DNA from: Antennarius striatus
Taxonomy: Eukaryota > Chordata > Actinopteri > Lophiiformes > Antennariidae
Length of the DNA stretch: 64,000 nt
Direction of reading: 5' to 3'
Assembly: GCF_040054535.1 (NCBI RefSeq)
Contig: NC_090779.1
Span: 24,650,001-24,714,000 of the forward strand
Shown: one piece after another, positions 25,763 to 39,893 of the stretch
Numbering within the stretch: position 1 is the first letter of the stretch
How the letters are laid out: each line of letters begins with the position of its first letter
Notes under the pieces: generated by a model
The model's input: the letters and a program-made list of their open reading frames with translations, nothing else
The model's database searches: none
Told to the model about the DNA's origin: nothing
Position numbers and translations under genes: made by a program

Positions 25763-26661
25763 GCTGTGCACAGCTAGATGATTACCCAACAAAGTGCTTT
25801 AGAGAAACCTGATCGACTGAACAGGTAACCATCAAAACAAATGTTTTCTGCAGAGAACGCCGCTGAACAAGAGCGAAGCACCAGCTTCCAGTCAGATCTT
25901 TGTATTTTTCATACCTTGCATGATGCACATAAGAAATGGGCACAGCTATGAGTGTGAATGTTGCATGAAGTTCATCTAAAGCTTTAATAAGGCCTCGGCT
26001 CACCACTCGGTCCTGTTGGGTCGATTTCTGCAGGTGCAGCTCGCATTCAGAGAAATCTTTTTCTGCTTTGGGGGATGCTAGATTTGATTTGTGAACATGC
26101 ACGTGGTTCCCAGCTGTTCCCTGGTGCAGTCACACAGTGCAATATGAATGGGAATTGGATGGGGCGCGGCGCCATCTATTGGTAGAAACATGGAATAGCT
26201 TCATTGGCCTGAAAAAAGATGAAATACTAGACCTCAACTGAAACGAGATGAGTAAAAATGTGTAAATGTTCATTAATTAGGATATTAGCATCTTATCATC
26301 CATTATCTATGTCTTGTTCATGTACAGAGGCTCCGTGTTTAATAAACATTAGAACTTGTGCAACTTTAAAAGCTGACAACCAGATGTTGTCTGACAGTAA
26401 CAAAAAAATCACAAGAAACAGAAGCAGGTGTCTCCAAAAAACTCCAGATGGTGATGAAAAAAAAACAGGAATTAAATATCCATGATAGCAGCAACAACGT
26501 CTGGAGCGGAATCAGTCAGAATATCACATGGATCAGAAGGAAGACCAGAAACACCACAAAGCAAAGTAGTTTGTATTTCAAACCTGCTCATTTTATGTAT
26601 TTTACAGGCAGGACGGTGTGAGGAAATCTCCCTCTCCTGTACCTCAAGAAGGGTGACGCAC

Positions 26662-26772
<111 letters not shown>

Positions 26773-28859
26773 CACCTGTCATCATCCAGGAGGTCTGGGT
26801 CACATCGACATCTTGAGATGAAGTTCAAAGCCTGCAAACAGGAAGAGGAGAGAACCATTAAATGCCATGAACTTCTTTTTGAAGATGTTTGGGTGGGAAT
26901 GACTGTTGTTGTTGACAATGGATGTGTGTTTTTAATTTACTTGTAGGTATCTCAGAAACATAAAGATTGATTGTTTTTTCAACAAAAACAATTCACTGGT
27001 TAAATATCTTAAACTTAGCATCCATCTCAAGTGAAAATCATTACACTTTTCATGAACTCCGTTCAATACATTTGAAAATCTTTAAACTCCTGTTTCATCG
27101 GGCATCTTGATTGACTTAAAGTTAAGAGTGCAAGTCTGAGCTAACAAACAGACTGACCTCTTGTGATGTTTTTATGTTTTAAACAGAGATTCATGCTGGA
27201 AACACTACTGGAGCGTGTTTCTCCTTCACAGCTCTCAGGTGCTGGTGGAGGTCTGGTCATGTGATCTTCAATGGATTCCTCTACCACCACCGGGCTGACA
27301 CATCCAAACAGGTAGTAAAGGTGTGTGAAAGGCCTACAATTAGATGTGTGTGTTGGTTGTTGACACAATCCTTCACTCGTCTGCCGTGACTTGAACGTTG
27401 CTCAATCACGTTTCTTGGCTAATTATTGTTTGCTCTTTTGTGTGGACACACCTTACAGAAAAATTGTTAGAAAGGGAACTACTCAGCATTTCCTGATTTT
27501 TATGGCATTTCTGATGATGTCATGGATGACATCACCGGGCCGAACCATGAGGAGGGTGTAATTTCATGCTGAACGAAAACATGAGACTTCGGTGATGTGA
27601 AAGGATTCAAGGCTAAGCAGTCACAAAGAGCTGCTGTGAGAACACAGAAGAAGGAACACATTCAAGGTCCTCCAGCCTCTATGTGGGTCCTGGATACTAG
27701 CTAAGCTAATCATTCAGATGTTGAGCGTCAGCTACCAAATTTAACCATCGCCCTTCTATAGATCATAGCATCATCATCAAATAACCACTGATAGGTTTTC
27801 AGCTGCCGAAAACACAAATATCAGTCTGCCTTTTCTCACCTCTGTTTTGTTTCTAGTTTATTCTCAAATACATTCATACAGTCACTGAAGTTGGCAAAAC
27901 TTAACTTTGATCTGATGAGTTTTCAGTCATGACCCAGCGCTCTCACATTTATGCGACATGTTCTAGGAATGTTTTTCTTGAGATATACAGTATTCCCTCT
28001 GTCTTTTCTTTCTTTCTCAACAAATGTGTTTGTGGTTGTGTTTTTATCTTATAATTATTTTATGCACTTCTTCCCTCAGATGATGAGGAATGAGAATATC
28101 TGCAGTACTTGAAGTGATCACTAGTCAGTAGTAGAAGTCTGAATGGTTGTCTTAACATTTTGAAATAAGTTTTTAAATCTGTCTCTGATCGGAATGGAAA
28201 CAATACTCCTAAACCTGAGCCAATGGCAGCTTTGCGCATTGGAGTCCTTTTGATCTTTTGAGCTGTTTCTCTGAGTATATACATAGTATGCACTAATTTA
28301 TTACATTTGTGAAATTTGCAATTTACTGTTTCAAATGAGATAAGTGACTTATAGGGAGACCAGATGAACAGGGAAAGGAGCAGGAGATTTTGGAGAACAC
28401 TGCAGGCCACCATGTTTTTTCAATATGAGGGAATTCCAAATGTTTCCTTAGGTTTGATATCTTATTAGAAGGAATAAGAATGTTTGTTGTTTAGAGACTG
28501 GTTATATGTGTGGTAAGTTTTTATAACTTATGTTATCTTTATATCTCCAAAAATTGTTTTTTCTTAATCATGTGTTCTCACAAATACCACTGTATGATGG
28601 CAATTGCCATAAGGCATGCTCTAAATGCGTACAAGCCAATCCAATTTTAAAACAGAGGAAATCTTTTGTCACTTACTTTATTTTATTTCATTTTAATTTG
28701 TTTTATTTTGTTTTGGTTTAGTTTTCATTTAGTTCTGGCCCCTTTAAAACAATTTGAACATAGTTCTGGTGTTCTATTTAATTGTAACCGATAAAAAGTG
28801 TCATTTTAGCACCGTTTCAAACTATGATTTGTTTATTTGAACACATGAGGAAATAGATG

Positions 28860-29058
28860 GCTGTCTGTCGTTACGCGTCTGATCCTGATTGGCTATAACG
28901 CTCGGCAACGCGAACCAATGAAAGCCCCGTGCGTCTCCTGTCTGCACTGAAGCCCCGCCCCTATGTCTCAACCAACGCAGCTTCGCGCAAACTCCGCCCC
29001 GGATACTGCGCTCCTTCCACCGAGCTTATATAAGGTAGCTGGAGCAGACGTACGCCGC
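28860..29058 (+). promoter_or_regulatory. ppib: ppib promoter: TATA box, CCAAT boxes, GC boxes
   Basis: TATATAA lies at 29027-29033, about 50 nt before the start codon. Upstream are an inverted CCAAT box (ATTGG, 28888-28892), a direct CCAAT (28915-28919) and CCGCCCC-type GC boxes near 28956 and 28995. PPIB is known to respond to ER stress in mammals. I looked for the ER-stress element CCAAT-N9-CCACG at both CCAAT boxes and did not find a match: the bases after the spacer are GTGCG, and CGCGT on the other strand. Confidence 0.75.
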
Positions 29059-29081
29059 CGGGTTGCACCTTTTTCTTGTTG

Positions 29082-31182
<2,101 letters not shown>

Positions 31183-31425
31183 AGCGCTGCTCAGGGAACC
31201 ACGTGGTAAACAGGACTGGGGGGGGCGTCTGGAATCGTGCAGGCCACTGTTTATTTTTCACTAACGGCCCCGTGGTTCTGGAGGAGGGGCATCGGTGTCT
31301 GCTGTCTTAAAGCACCGGAGGAGCGTCAACATCACACAATCACTCTGGGTCCAATCGCCAACGAGCATTCCGAGGTGCACTTAACAGTTCGTTGTGTTTT
31401 GTAAAGAAAGAAAAATGAGATCTGA

Positions 31426-31431
31426 AATAAA
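31426..31431 (+). other. ppib: ppib poly(A) signal
   Basis: AATAAA lies 244 nt past the ppib stop codon and is the first canonical hexamer downstream, giving a 3' UTR of roughly 260 nt. Confidence 0.8.
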
Positions 31432-32230
31432 GGTTTCAAGTTTTGTTAAACTGCTGAGTGGATTTCATGATAACTTCTCAGAAAGTCGAGTTCTGTTCTT
31501 GTGTTCAGGGCGGTGGGGGTTAAATATTTACTGTTCATCCTCTGCAGCCATCCTGTGTTTTCACAATTCAAGGGGGAATGTTTGACACTTTCACCCTCTA
31601 ATATTCTTAAATATTGAGTTTCCATTTTCTGTACAGATTTGGATTATTAATGCATTTTTTTTTTCCTTCATCAAACTTGGGTTCCATACTTTTAAGTCAC
31701 AAAACTTTTCCCATGAACAACATGTTAACCATTGAAAAAAGTCAAAAACTTTATTCACAAAAACCTGCCTCTGTGCATTTCTTATCTTTATCATGGTTTG
31801 AATGGCTTCAGAAATCACACGTCCATCACCTGCAACCTGCGTCATTACTACTGTAATATATTTTGGAGGAACTTACTTAATGGTGCTGTTACTGTCTCCA
31901 ATAAACACACACTTGTATTCTTTTATCATCCATTAATGGCAAATTCAATGACACATATAGATATAAAATATTTTAATGACACTACTTTAACCTGGGGTGT
32001 GTGAAGGAGGCAGGCATTTCAACAGGTTATTAGTTTTAGCGATCATTGAGGCCTGTCTGTACCGCGTGTTGGTCAAATAAATGTGTGAGAATGGTTACTG
32101 CAGAAATCACCAACAATATGAAAATGATTGCTTTTGGAGAGAAACCAGTAAGATGCCAGATATCAGTCATACGCACTTCTGGAGTCTCGTTGGTGTTGTA
32201 AAAGTAAAACATTTAAACACTTCCAAGTGT

Positions 32231-32690
32231 CTAGCTGGAGATAAACACTTTTATTTTTGTCTCCAGAAGTAATTTTGAACCTGACTGTGGACCTAGAAGT
32301 GTTAAATTGTGAAATAACACTATCTCAGCAGAAGATGGACCTTCCATGGCTGCAGCGATCACTGCAGGGATGCAGACAGGTGTTGCTGCCTTAACAGCAT
32401 CCCTCTTTGTGTTATAATAGGCAACGAAGCTGTCTTTCTGCAGACTTTGAGCTGATAGAATGTGCCCTACATAAGATACTTGCTCCCTGTACATTTTAAT
32501 TTTCTTCTGATTGTCTTTGTTTCCTGTATCAGCTAAATATTGTAGCAAAGCTAAGGTGTCCTCCCTACACTGCTCTGCGGTCTCTGATGCCAACAGAATG
32601 TCATCAGCACAGATTGAAATCTTATGGGTTGTGAGAAGATTGTTGGCCTTTCAGAGTAACCTTGAAGCAAACGAATGTAAATGTCACAAT
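32231..32690 (-). pseudogene. Endogenous retrovirus pol fragment (reverse transcriptase / RNase H), disrupted
   Basis: Read on the minus strand, 32690-32595 has short pol-like pieces in two different frames, including a catalytic-type ADDILLAS motif near 32617-32594. An open stretch to 32231 resembles the region after the RT active site (AEQCRED, then a YVGHIL-type motif). Downstream, the frame passes abruptly into sequence resembling the start of the retroviral RNase H region, so the connection segment appears deleted. At least one frame disruption and a stop precede the active-site motif. No LTRs, gag or env were seen nearby. It is an old inactive fragment; the lineage is not assigned. Confidence 0.7.
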
Positions 32691-35600
32691 TTGCATAGTG
32701 CACATCCTCAAAAGATGTTTTTTGCTCCTACGATGCTCCAGCACGATGCCCACTTTGCAAATTGTGACGTCACCACTCAGCTGTGACCTGCAGAGGGCGC
32801 TACTGCACCAAAGATGATCCGGACTGTTCCAGACCCGCGGTTTCTGGACTTCACCTGCAGTCAGATGAGGAACTGTGATCCTTTTTCACTTTATTCCACT
32901 TGTAGAAAGATTTATTCTCTCAGATATAACCTGTTTACTCCAGTCTCCATGGGTGAAAACAGTGTTTGACTGTCATCAGGTGCTGCAGGTCAGGTATGCT
33001 GTGCTGCTCCTACAGTAGGCTGTCATATTATTATGATGCATAAGTAGAACCTAAATTGCTTTTGTTGTTCCCATATGGGAATATCTTACTTTTATTTGAG
33101 ATAGAAATGTACTGATAAAACCAGGCAGCTCTCAGAAGGCAAATCAGTTCAGCTTCCCCATTATGTCACCTGCACACCAAAGCAACAGTCCCATGATGGC
33201 TGATCATTAAAATGTGATTCACTGACCGTGAAAACCCCCCTTTCTATCTGGAATCACAGTGGTTTCATTATTTGTCTGATAGTTAATGGATAAAAGAAAC
33301 ATTTTACTGATTGTGGTTTTACTCACTTTTTTTTTGGAAGATAAGTCACATTTACAGCACAATGAGTCAGAAGTTTCACCACAACTGGGTCTGAGGTCAA
33401 GTCGGGATCTCGATCTGTTTGCTTATGAAAGTGAATTCACCATTGGCCCATAAAATACTCATATTTAAATGTAGGTCACATTTAATAAATGTTGGCATCT
33501 GAAAAACGAATATGTTAATTTTTCTTTTTTTCATATTTCTCTTAATTTGTCAGAGAAGAATTCATTTAGATTTAAACATCCAGTAATTTAAACCAAACAT
33601 TCGGTCTCTGGCTGAAGTATAAGTAATTATTCCCATGGAGATAATTATTTAGAAGCAGCATCTTTAAACGCATCAAGGCCGTGGGAACAGCGTTTGGTAT
33701 TTCTAAAACTAACCGACCTCATCTGCAGACCAGCTGGAAACCAAGTTTGACATGTTGACCTCTCATCTGTTCTTTACTGGAGATGTGAACAAGACACAAG
33801 AGTGTGTTTGGGGAAAGTAAACAAGTAAAAGAAGTCATTTCTGTCGCAGCGGATAATTTCGTCCTTAATCCTGGATCTGTTCCTTTTTTAATCCAAAATC
33901 ACACCAAAGATTTATGACTTTTCATCCCTTCTGAGTCGATTGCATCTCCAGAACCTTCGGACCTGTGTCACAGTGACTTTTAGAGCGCCGTACCTGTGCC
34001 CATCAGTGATGTCACAGGATTATAAATGGACGCATGAGCTCAGCTTGACATTGGCACTCATCTGGGGTTCCAAACGACATGACCGCGTTTATCTCTATTT
34101 ATCACCTGACAAGCAGAGAATCTGATAACACAAATTTATTACAGAATTAGAAATGTCCTAGAAGATTAGAGACAATCCTGTAAAACACTATTATCTACCC
34201 ACCCTGGCATTAAAAACATGCACACATTTGCATAAATATATCTAGATATAGTTTGGAATGCTCTGTGATTGAACAGGCAGTGTTCCCCTTTGTGGTGTAT
34301 AATTAATATAATCAGTTTTATGACATGCAAACTAATTTTGCTGTAAAAATGAGGAGGAACTTCAGATGAGCTGAAGGGGAATCTGCTTCCTGCCTTTCTT
34401 GTTTTGCACAGATTCACTCAGGCATCCAGTGACTCACCAGAAAGAAGGTATGGAAAGAATTTCCTGGAGTCGGCACAACCTAAACCCTCTGTTGTTGGCT
34501 TTGGCCTTGTTGGTGGCCATCGGGGATTGTCCCGTTAAACTGTGTTATTCTTCATTTACTGGTGTTACTGGAAGCGGCCCAGCAGGCCGGACATGTCTGG
34601 CATAGCTTCCTGCCAGAGGCTTTTGTCACGGTGATTAAACCAACAGACGATCGAACCAACGTCCACATCCTACCGACCCGTCGGGGACGACGAGCGCGTT
34701 CTGATGTTTGTCTCCTCACAATCAGACCTGGCTGGAGAATCCAGGAGGAGGCTATATCCTGGAAGGTTTTGGATGAACCGATCCAACCTGGTCATTCCCA
34801 GAGAACCTCAACATCTTCATTTCCTCCACCTCCAGCTCCACTTCCTGTCTTCTGTTCAGCACTATTGTCTCTAATCCACCTTAAACCATGAATACCCTTC
34901 AATCTGGAGTCACTCTGGATCCAAAATTTAACCATTTCCCCTCTGGGATCAGTAAAGTGTTCTGACTCTGGTTGTTATCAGGCCCTGATGTCCGGTGGAC
35001 CTTATGATGATGATGTCATCGGGTCATTTTCAACAAAAAGAGGCGTGGCAAATGAGTATTTGTTTGTAAACAATCAACCACACCTTAGTGAGGCCGTCTT
35101 TTAAAGCTCACCATCAGGTTTCGTCTCAGTTCAGATGGTGTTCTAGTTCTGGAGCGGGGAACTGACACCCGACCAGGAGCGATCACCTGAGACACGCGTG
35201 GAGAAAGGTTCAGGTGTGGACTTGTGATCGGATCTCCCACGACAGGTGTTGATTGTGAGGCCTGGAGGTAAAAAGATCCAAATCAAGTTGAGGTCGAGTT
35301 CACAATAGCCGATGGAGTATTTCCACAAAGATGGGAAACACAAACAGACAGAGCTGCACAAGTCGTGCAGGAAACCGTTTGACAAGAGGAGTAAAAATAC
35401 ACGACCCGAGCAGCAACGTGGGAAAAACCAGCGTGGGAACTGGGCCTTGTTTTCTGTCAATGACTTTTATAAAACCAGGATCTGACAGGCTTCTGGGTTC
35501 CCACCCAGACCCGGAGTGGAGCAGCGGTGTCGCATCCACGTCGGCATTGTTCTCGGGTTTCCTCTCGGGTTTCTCTTCCTCTCCGTCGCTGCTGGAGGAG

Positions 35601-37032
35601 TTTTCACGTTGTTGCTTTCTCCGGGCCTCGCCGCCTCGCCCGGGTTCTCACGATCTCCTGCCCTCCCTCCAGGAAGACGTTACCACAAAGCCAGAGAGAG
35701 GGGGTTCTAGGCCTGCTGGAGCTCCATTGTTTGACGGGAAATACTGGAGGTCTTCTCTGGAACTCATCTCTGAGATGATGATGCAGATAAAAGTCCAGAA
35801 ATATGTACAGAATCAGTGAGAATATTTCCATGTGAGGGGAAACGAAAGTTATTGATTGATTTTAATCCTATTAGTGTTTCTCAACTGGTGCTTATGATAC
35901 GTGTTTGGATTTTTTTTTTACATCTTAGTGGCTCAAATAACAAAATTTCCATCAGTTTTCGATCTGATCCAAACTGAATTTAATGCTTTTCCTCAGGTGA
36001 AGTTACATCACACGAATCACTTTCCCTCCATCGCCTCCTCATTCTAGAATGAAAATGTAGTTAATAAGTAAAACCTCATGGGGTTATAGCGGTGGTGTGG
36101 GGCAGAACAGGTGGCCTTAATGCTCCAGGTTGGGTTCATGGCCAGTTAGAGTCACCCCCCTCACCCCCCCAGGATGGAAGCATATTTCAGGGTACACTGT
36201 TAAGTGCTTTCCACCGACAATAAAAGCGCTGCTGCATTCCTGCCTGTCCCACGTAGCGGGGGGACAGCAGCAGGTCTGGGTTATGCTGACTGGTTATTTG
36301 AGGGGGGGAGGGGGGTTGGCATCGGGGTCCATTTTAAAATGTGTGTGTCTCCCCGTACGCATGGATGAGTATAGAACTTAAAGCGTGATGCAATATTCAT
36401 GGTATCTCAAATAGAACGCCTCCTCCTGTGGGAGCAGGGCTTATGTAATAAAGCACAGAGCCCCCCCCCTTTCCCTAGGTTGCTGTGATGTCACCCCCCC
36501 CCACACACACACACACAGGTTGAGAGCAGAGATTAGATTGTTACCTCCATGAAAAGACTTATTGGGTTCGACCCACTTCCTGTTTTATTTTGTAGTAGAC
36601 TTCCTGTGCGTCCCTGTCTTCCATCCCTTATTTATTGTGTTTTATTCCTCCTGCTGACGTTTATTCTCTATTATCTTCTTGGGGTTATTTGAATCGGTTT
36701 CTGGAGATGATATGTTTCATTATCTGAAGGAGGGGGGGGGTGTTGGTTTGGTTTGGTTTGATGAGGATCTGAACACACAACATCTGATCTGTGGGCCAAC
36801 AAGCCAAAGGAGATGAGGATAAACTGAAATCATCTGAAGGACAAAACATTTAGTTCCTCCTGCGGTCGTCTGAGCGCTTTTCGAGGGCATCACACAGAAA
36901 TCCCTCGCCGTCACAACATCCGTGGAAGATTTACTAAAATCTGTAACTGAGAACAGAGACAGAACCGCAGCTATTTATAAACCGATGCCAGTGGATGAAA
37001 CCAAATAAAAGGGAAAATGAAGGAATCCTAGA

Positions 37033-37088
37033 CACACACACACACACACACCCAGAAAACACACACACATGCATACACACACACACAC
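37033..37088. repeat. Interrupted (AC)n microsatellite
   Basis: AC tracts interrupted by CCAGAAA and TGCAT, about 56 nt in all. Confidence 0.85.
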
Positions 37089-38015
37089 GTGTGCTTTTTG
37101 AAAGGAAATCATTCTGTGGGCGGCCGCCAGAGACGAACAATGGGAACTTGAATTAGATCAAAACACTATCCAGGGATTGTTGGAGTCACATGCATCAGCA
37201 GACACACAAAACCACACGAAAGCATTCCTCCTCTTCTTGTTCTTGGGTTTGTTTCTGAGTTTAGCTGCGAGCATGAAACCAGAAAACTCCTCTGATCAGA
37301 GGCTCACGTCCCACTTCTAATGCTTCCCCTCCTGTGTTGTTTCCACACAAGTGAATGTGATTGGTTCTCTTTTCAGACGCTGTCCATCAGTGAAAGACGA
37401 GCATGGATGAGTCAACTGCTTCTACATATTTGGAATTCCAACCTGAAGAAAACACCAGTTTGTACTTGAACTTAATCTTCAAGTGGAAACTAGAAGTTCA
37501 GATTTCTTACCCTTCAAAACAGTAAATCACTGAAGGCCGGTTTGTTTTCCAGGTTGCCGTGTGCTAACAGACACGACTCGTCAGAAAACAACACGCAGGG
37601 GTCAGTATGGAAACGACAGCTCAGCAAATTGTTTGGCATTGCGCAGAATGAGGTCAAGAATGCAACCTTGTCCTCGGTGTTTATGAACTGAAAATGTCCT
37701 GTTACAGCCCCCTCAACACCCCCAGGGGGAAAAATAGGCCCCCAATCTACTGCTCTGCTTGGTTAAGAAGCTTGTTTAGGCAAAGGACCAAATAATGACT
37801 AAATAAAGAATGAGAAAAGGATCCACAAACACATCTGATATGTTTCTGCATTTGCATTCTGTTTTGAAATCGTTATATTTTCATTTTATGCAAAGAACTC
37901 TAAACTCCAATCTTAATATTTCTATTAACATCAATACCTGAAGGTATTTTTTTCAAATTTTGGGGGGTTTCATTGAAGTTATTCAAACTGAATTCTGTTA
38001 CTGTACCTTGTAGTC

Positions 38016-38345
38016 TACACATGGGTAAACTACGGCCCACGGGCCATTTACGGCCCTTTGGCTTCGTAATCAGGCCCACCAAACTTGTTTAAAAACGATA
38101 TCATTAATTTTATGAAATAAATGCAGCTGTAAAATAATTTTTACAGGCTTTTTTGCAAGGTTTTTTTTAAGCCTTGCATATGTTTTGCTTTTTTAAGCCT
38201 TTGCTGCCTGTTAAAGGCCAAAACCTTTTATATACAGTGATGGTTTTTCATGCCGTTTGCATTAAAATGAATAAACACTCCGTCCATCTGCTCCTCAGCT
38301 GGCCCACCTGTCAAAATTTATAGCTCTGTGCGCCCCAACTTTTTA
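38016..38345. mobile_element. Second hAT-like non-autonomous element remnant
   Basis: Starts near CATGGGTAAACTACGGCCCA, followed by CGGGCCATTTACGGCCCTTT, a sub-terminal pattern of Charlie-type hAT elements in vertebrates. The right side near 38298-38340 has GGCCCACCTGTC and GTGCGCCCCAACTTTTTA. The terminal inverted repeats are too diverged to define the ends exactly. Non-coding. Confidence 0.5.
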
Positions 38346-39521
38346 TGTTAGGAACACTTTTATCGCTTCAGTTTTTAGTGATATCGGTGCTGGAAGCTGT
38401 CTAAATGGGTTCAGGTTTGTTCTTTTGCTGACTTCTAATCCTTTCAGGATAATTTAACATCACCTCCGTTCATGATCTGTATGAACATGTCCAGTTTACT
38501 TTCAGACGCTAACTGTACCAGGAGTCGCTCCTTGTTTGCTCCTGTATTTTACTCAGAACAGACTTTGTCAGAGGGGGTCACTCGCTGTTCCACCAAGACA
38601 GTTCCGTTCCATCGGGGGGGTCAGGTTGGCAGTGACCCCCACATCCCCTGCTGACCCTAACAGGCAGCAGGCCTATAGCAGCCACACGTCGTCATGTGCC
38701 AGGATCAAGTGGCTGCTTGGCTATCTTGTTACTAACCTGATAATCTGTTTGGCACAGGGACCCTTTTCCATTGCTTCTTATATAACCGTGTCTGTGTTCA
38801 GACTCCAGATGAGAGTCTGGACCAAAACGTGACCTCAGCAGGGACAAAGGGACCATTTACAAGGAGAAAAATGACCCCCTGTTCAAGTTTTTTGGGGTTT
38901 TTTATTTATCCATCTGATGTCTGTGGACACAGTGGTGCAATTTAATAATATTTCTACTGATAAATCCTCCTCTGTGTTCATATTCTCACAGAAGCCTCAT
39001 ACAGAGAAGAGAGTTGAACAAACTTGTTATCTGTGTCCTCGTGTGAGGACTGGTGGTGTTTGTTCTCGATTTCATTTGGACATGATTAGGCTTGTTGTTG
39101 TTTTTTTTGCACTAGTATAAAGTCAGTGTTCAGTCCAGTTTCATCTTGAATGACAAGCAGCATATTCAAAATTGAAAAACTACAATACAAAGGGGGATCT
39201 CAAGCATGAAGTATACATTAACTTTAGATATAGGTGCTGTTACATATATTACCATCAATGTTTCTTCGCTCCCTTACTGTTAAGTTCCAGCTACAGGTAA
39301 CTTGAATCTTCCTATTATAGGAATTTATAAACAAAATATGTGATGCTTTGTATGGGGTGCTTCTAGATGCTTTTATTTTCCAATTCTGTGTTGACATATT
39401 TCTTTATTTCATCTAATGACCAAAATAAGAGAAACTGATACTCTACTCAGTGTTAAAGTTAAAATAATAATATTAGTAATAATAATAACAACAATAACCT
39501 CAACAATAATAACAATAATAT

Positions 39522-39529
<8 letters not shown>

Positions 39530-39616
<87 letters not shown>
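39530..39616. repeat. (TA)n microsatellite upstream of oaz2
   Basis: About 87 nt of uninterrupted alternating TA, preceded by AAT/AAC-rich sequence. It ends about 150 nt before the oaz2 TATA box. Confidence 0.95.
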
Positions 39617-39618
<2 letters not shown>

Positions 39619-39717
39619 CTTTCAGTAAATAGATACAGCCCGTGTCAACATATAATCTAAATAATTTCCCATTATGAAAATATTCTTGATCATTTCGTTT
39701 ACTTTCCTCAGGGGGCG

Positions 39718-39893
39718 TGTCAGAAAGAACTGACTTCCTGGTTTGGATTACCCAAGATGCCTTGCTGGCTATAAATACCCCGTCGCGTTCCGTGAGACGG
39801 GCAATCTGTTCGAAAGTGTGGAAGTTATTTTCTGTTAGCATAAAAGACGTTCACGGTAGAAACTTCTCCAGCAAGGTTTTGTCAGATTTACGG
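39718..39893 (+). promoter_or_regulatory. oaz2: oaz2 core promoter and 5' UTR
   Basis: TATAAATA starts at 39770, so transcription should begin near 39800, leaving a leader of about 95 nt. No ATG occurs between the TATA box and the start codon at 39894, so the first AUG of the predicted transcript is the antizyme start. Confidence 0.7.

Larger units (their letters stand above)
31460..39700. other. Intergenic region between ppib and oaz2
   Basis: 8.2 kb with no recognisable functional gene. It contains a broken retroviral pol fragment (about 32231-32690), a short (AC)n at 37033-37088, a hAT-like remnant (about 38016-38345), AAT-rich sequence at 39460-39520 and a (TA)n array at 39530-39616. 32.8-36.9 kb is unremarkable. 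A 162-codon open frame at 35331-35819 has no recognisable domain and overlaps open frames on the opposite strand, so it is not called. Confidence 0.55.

Noticed and set aside
35331-35819. 162-codon plus-strand open frame between ppib and oaz2
   Set aside because: No recognisable family and overlapping antisense frames; not supported as a gene.
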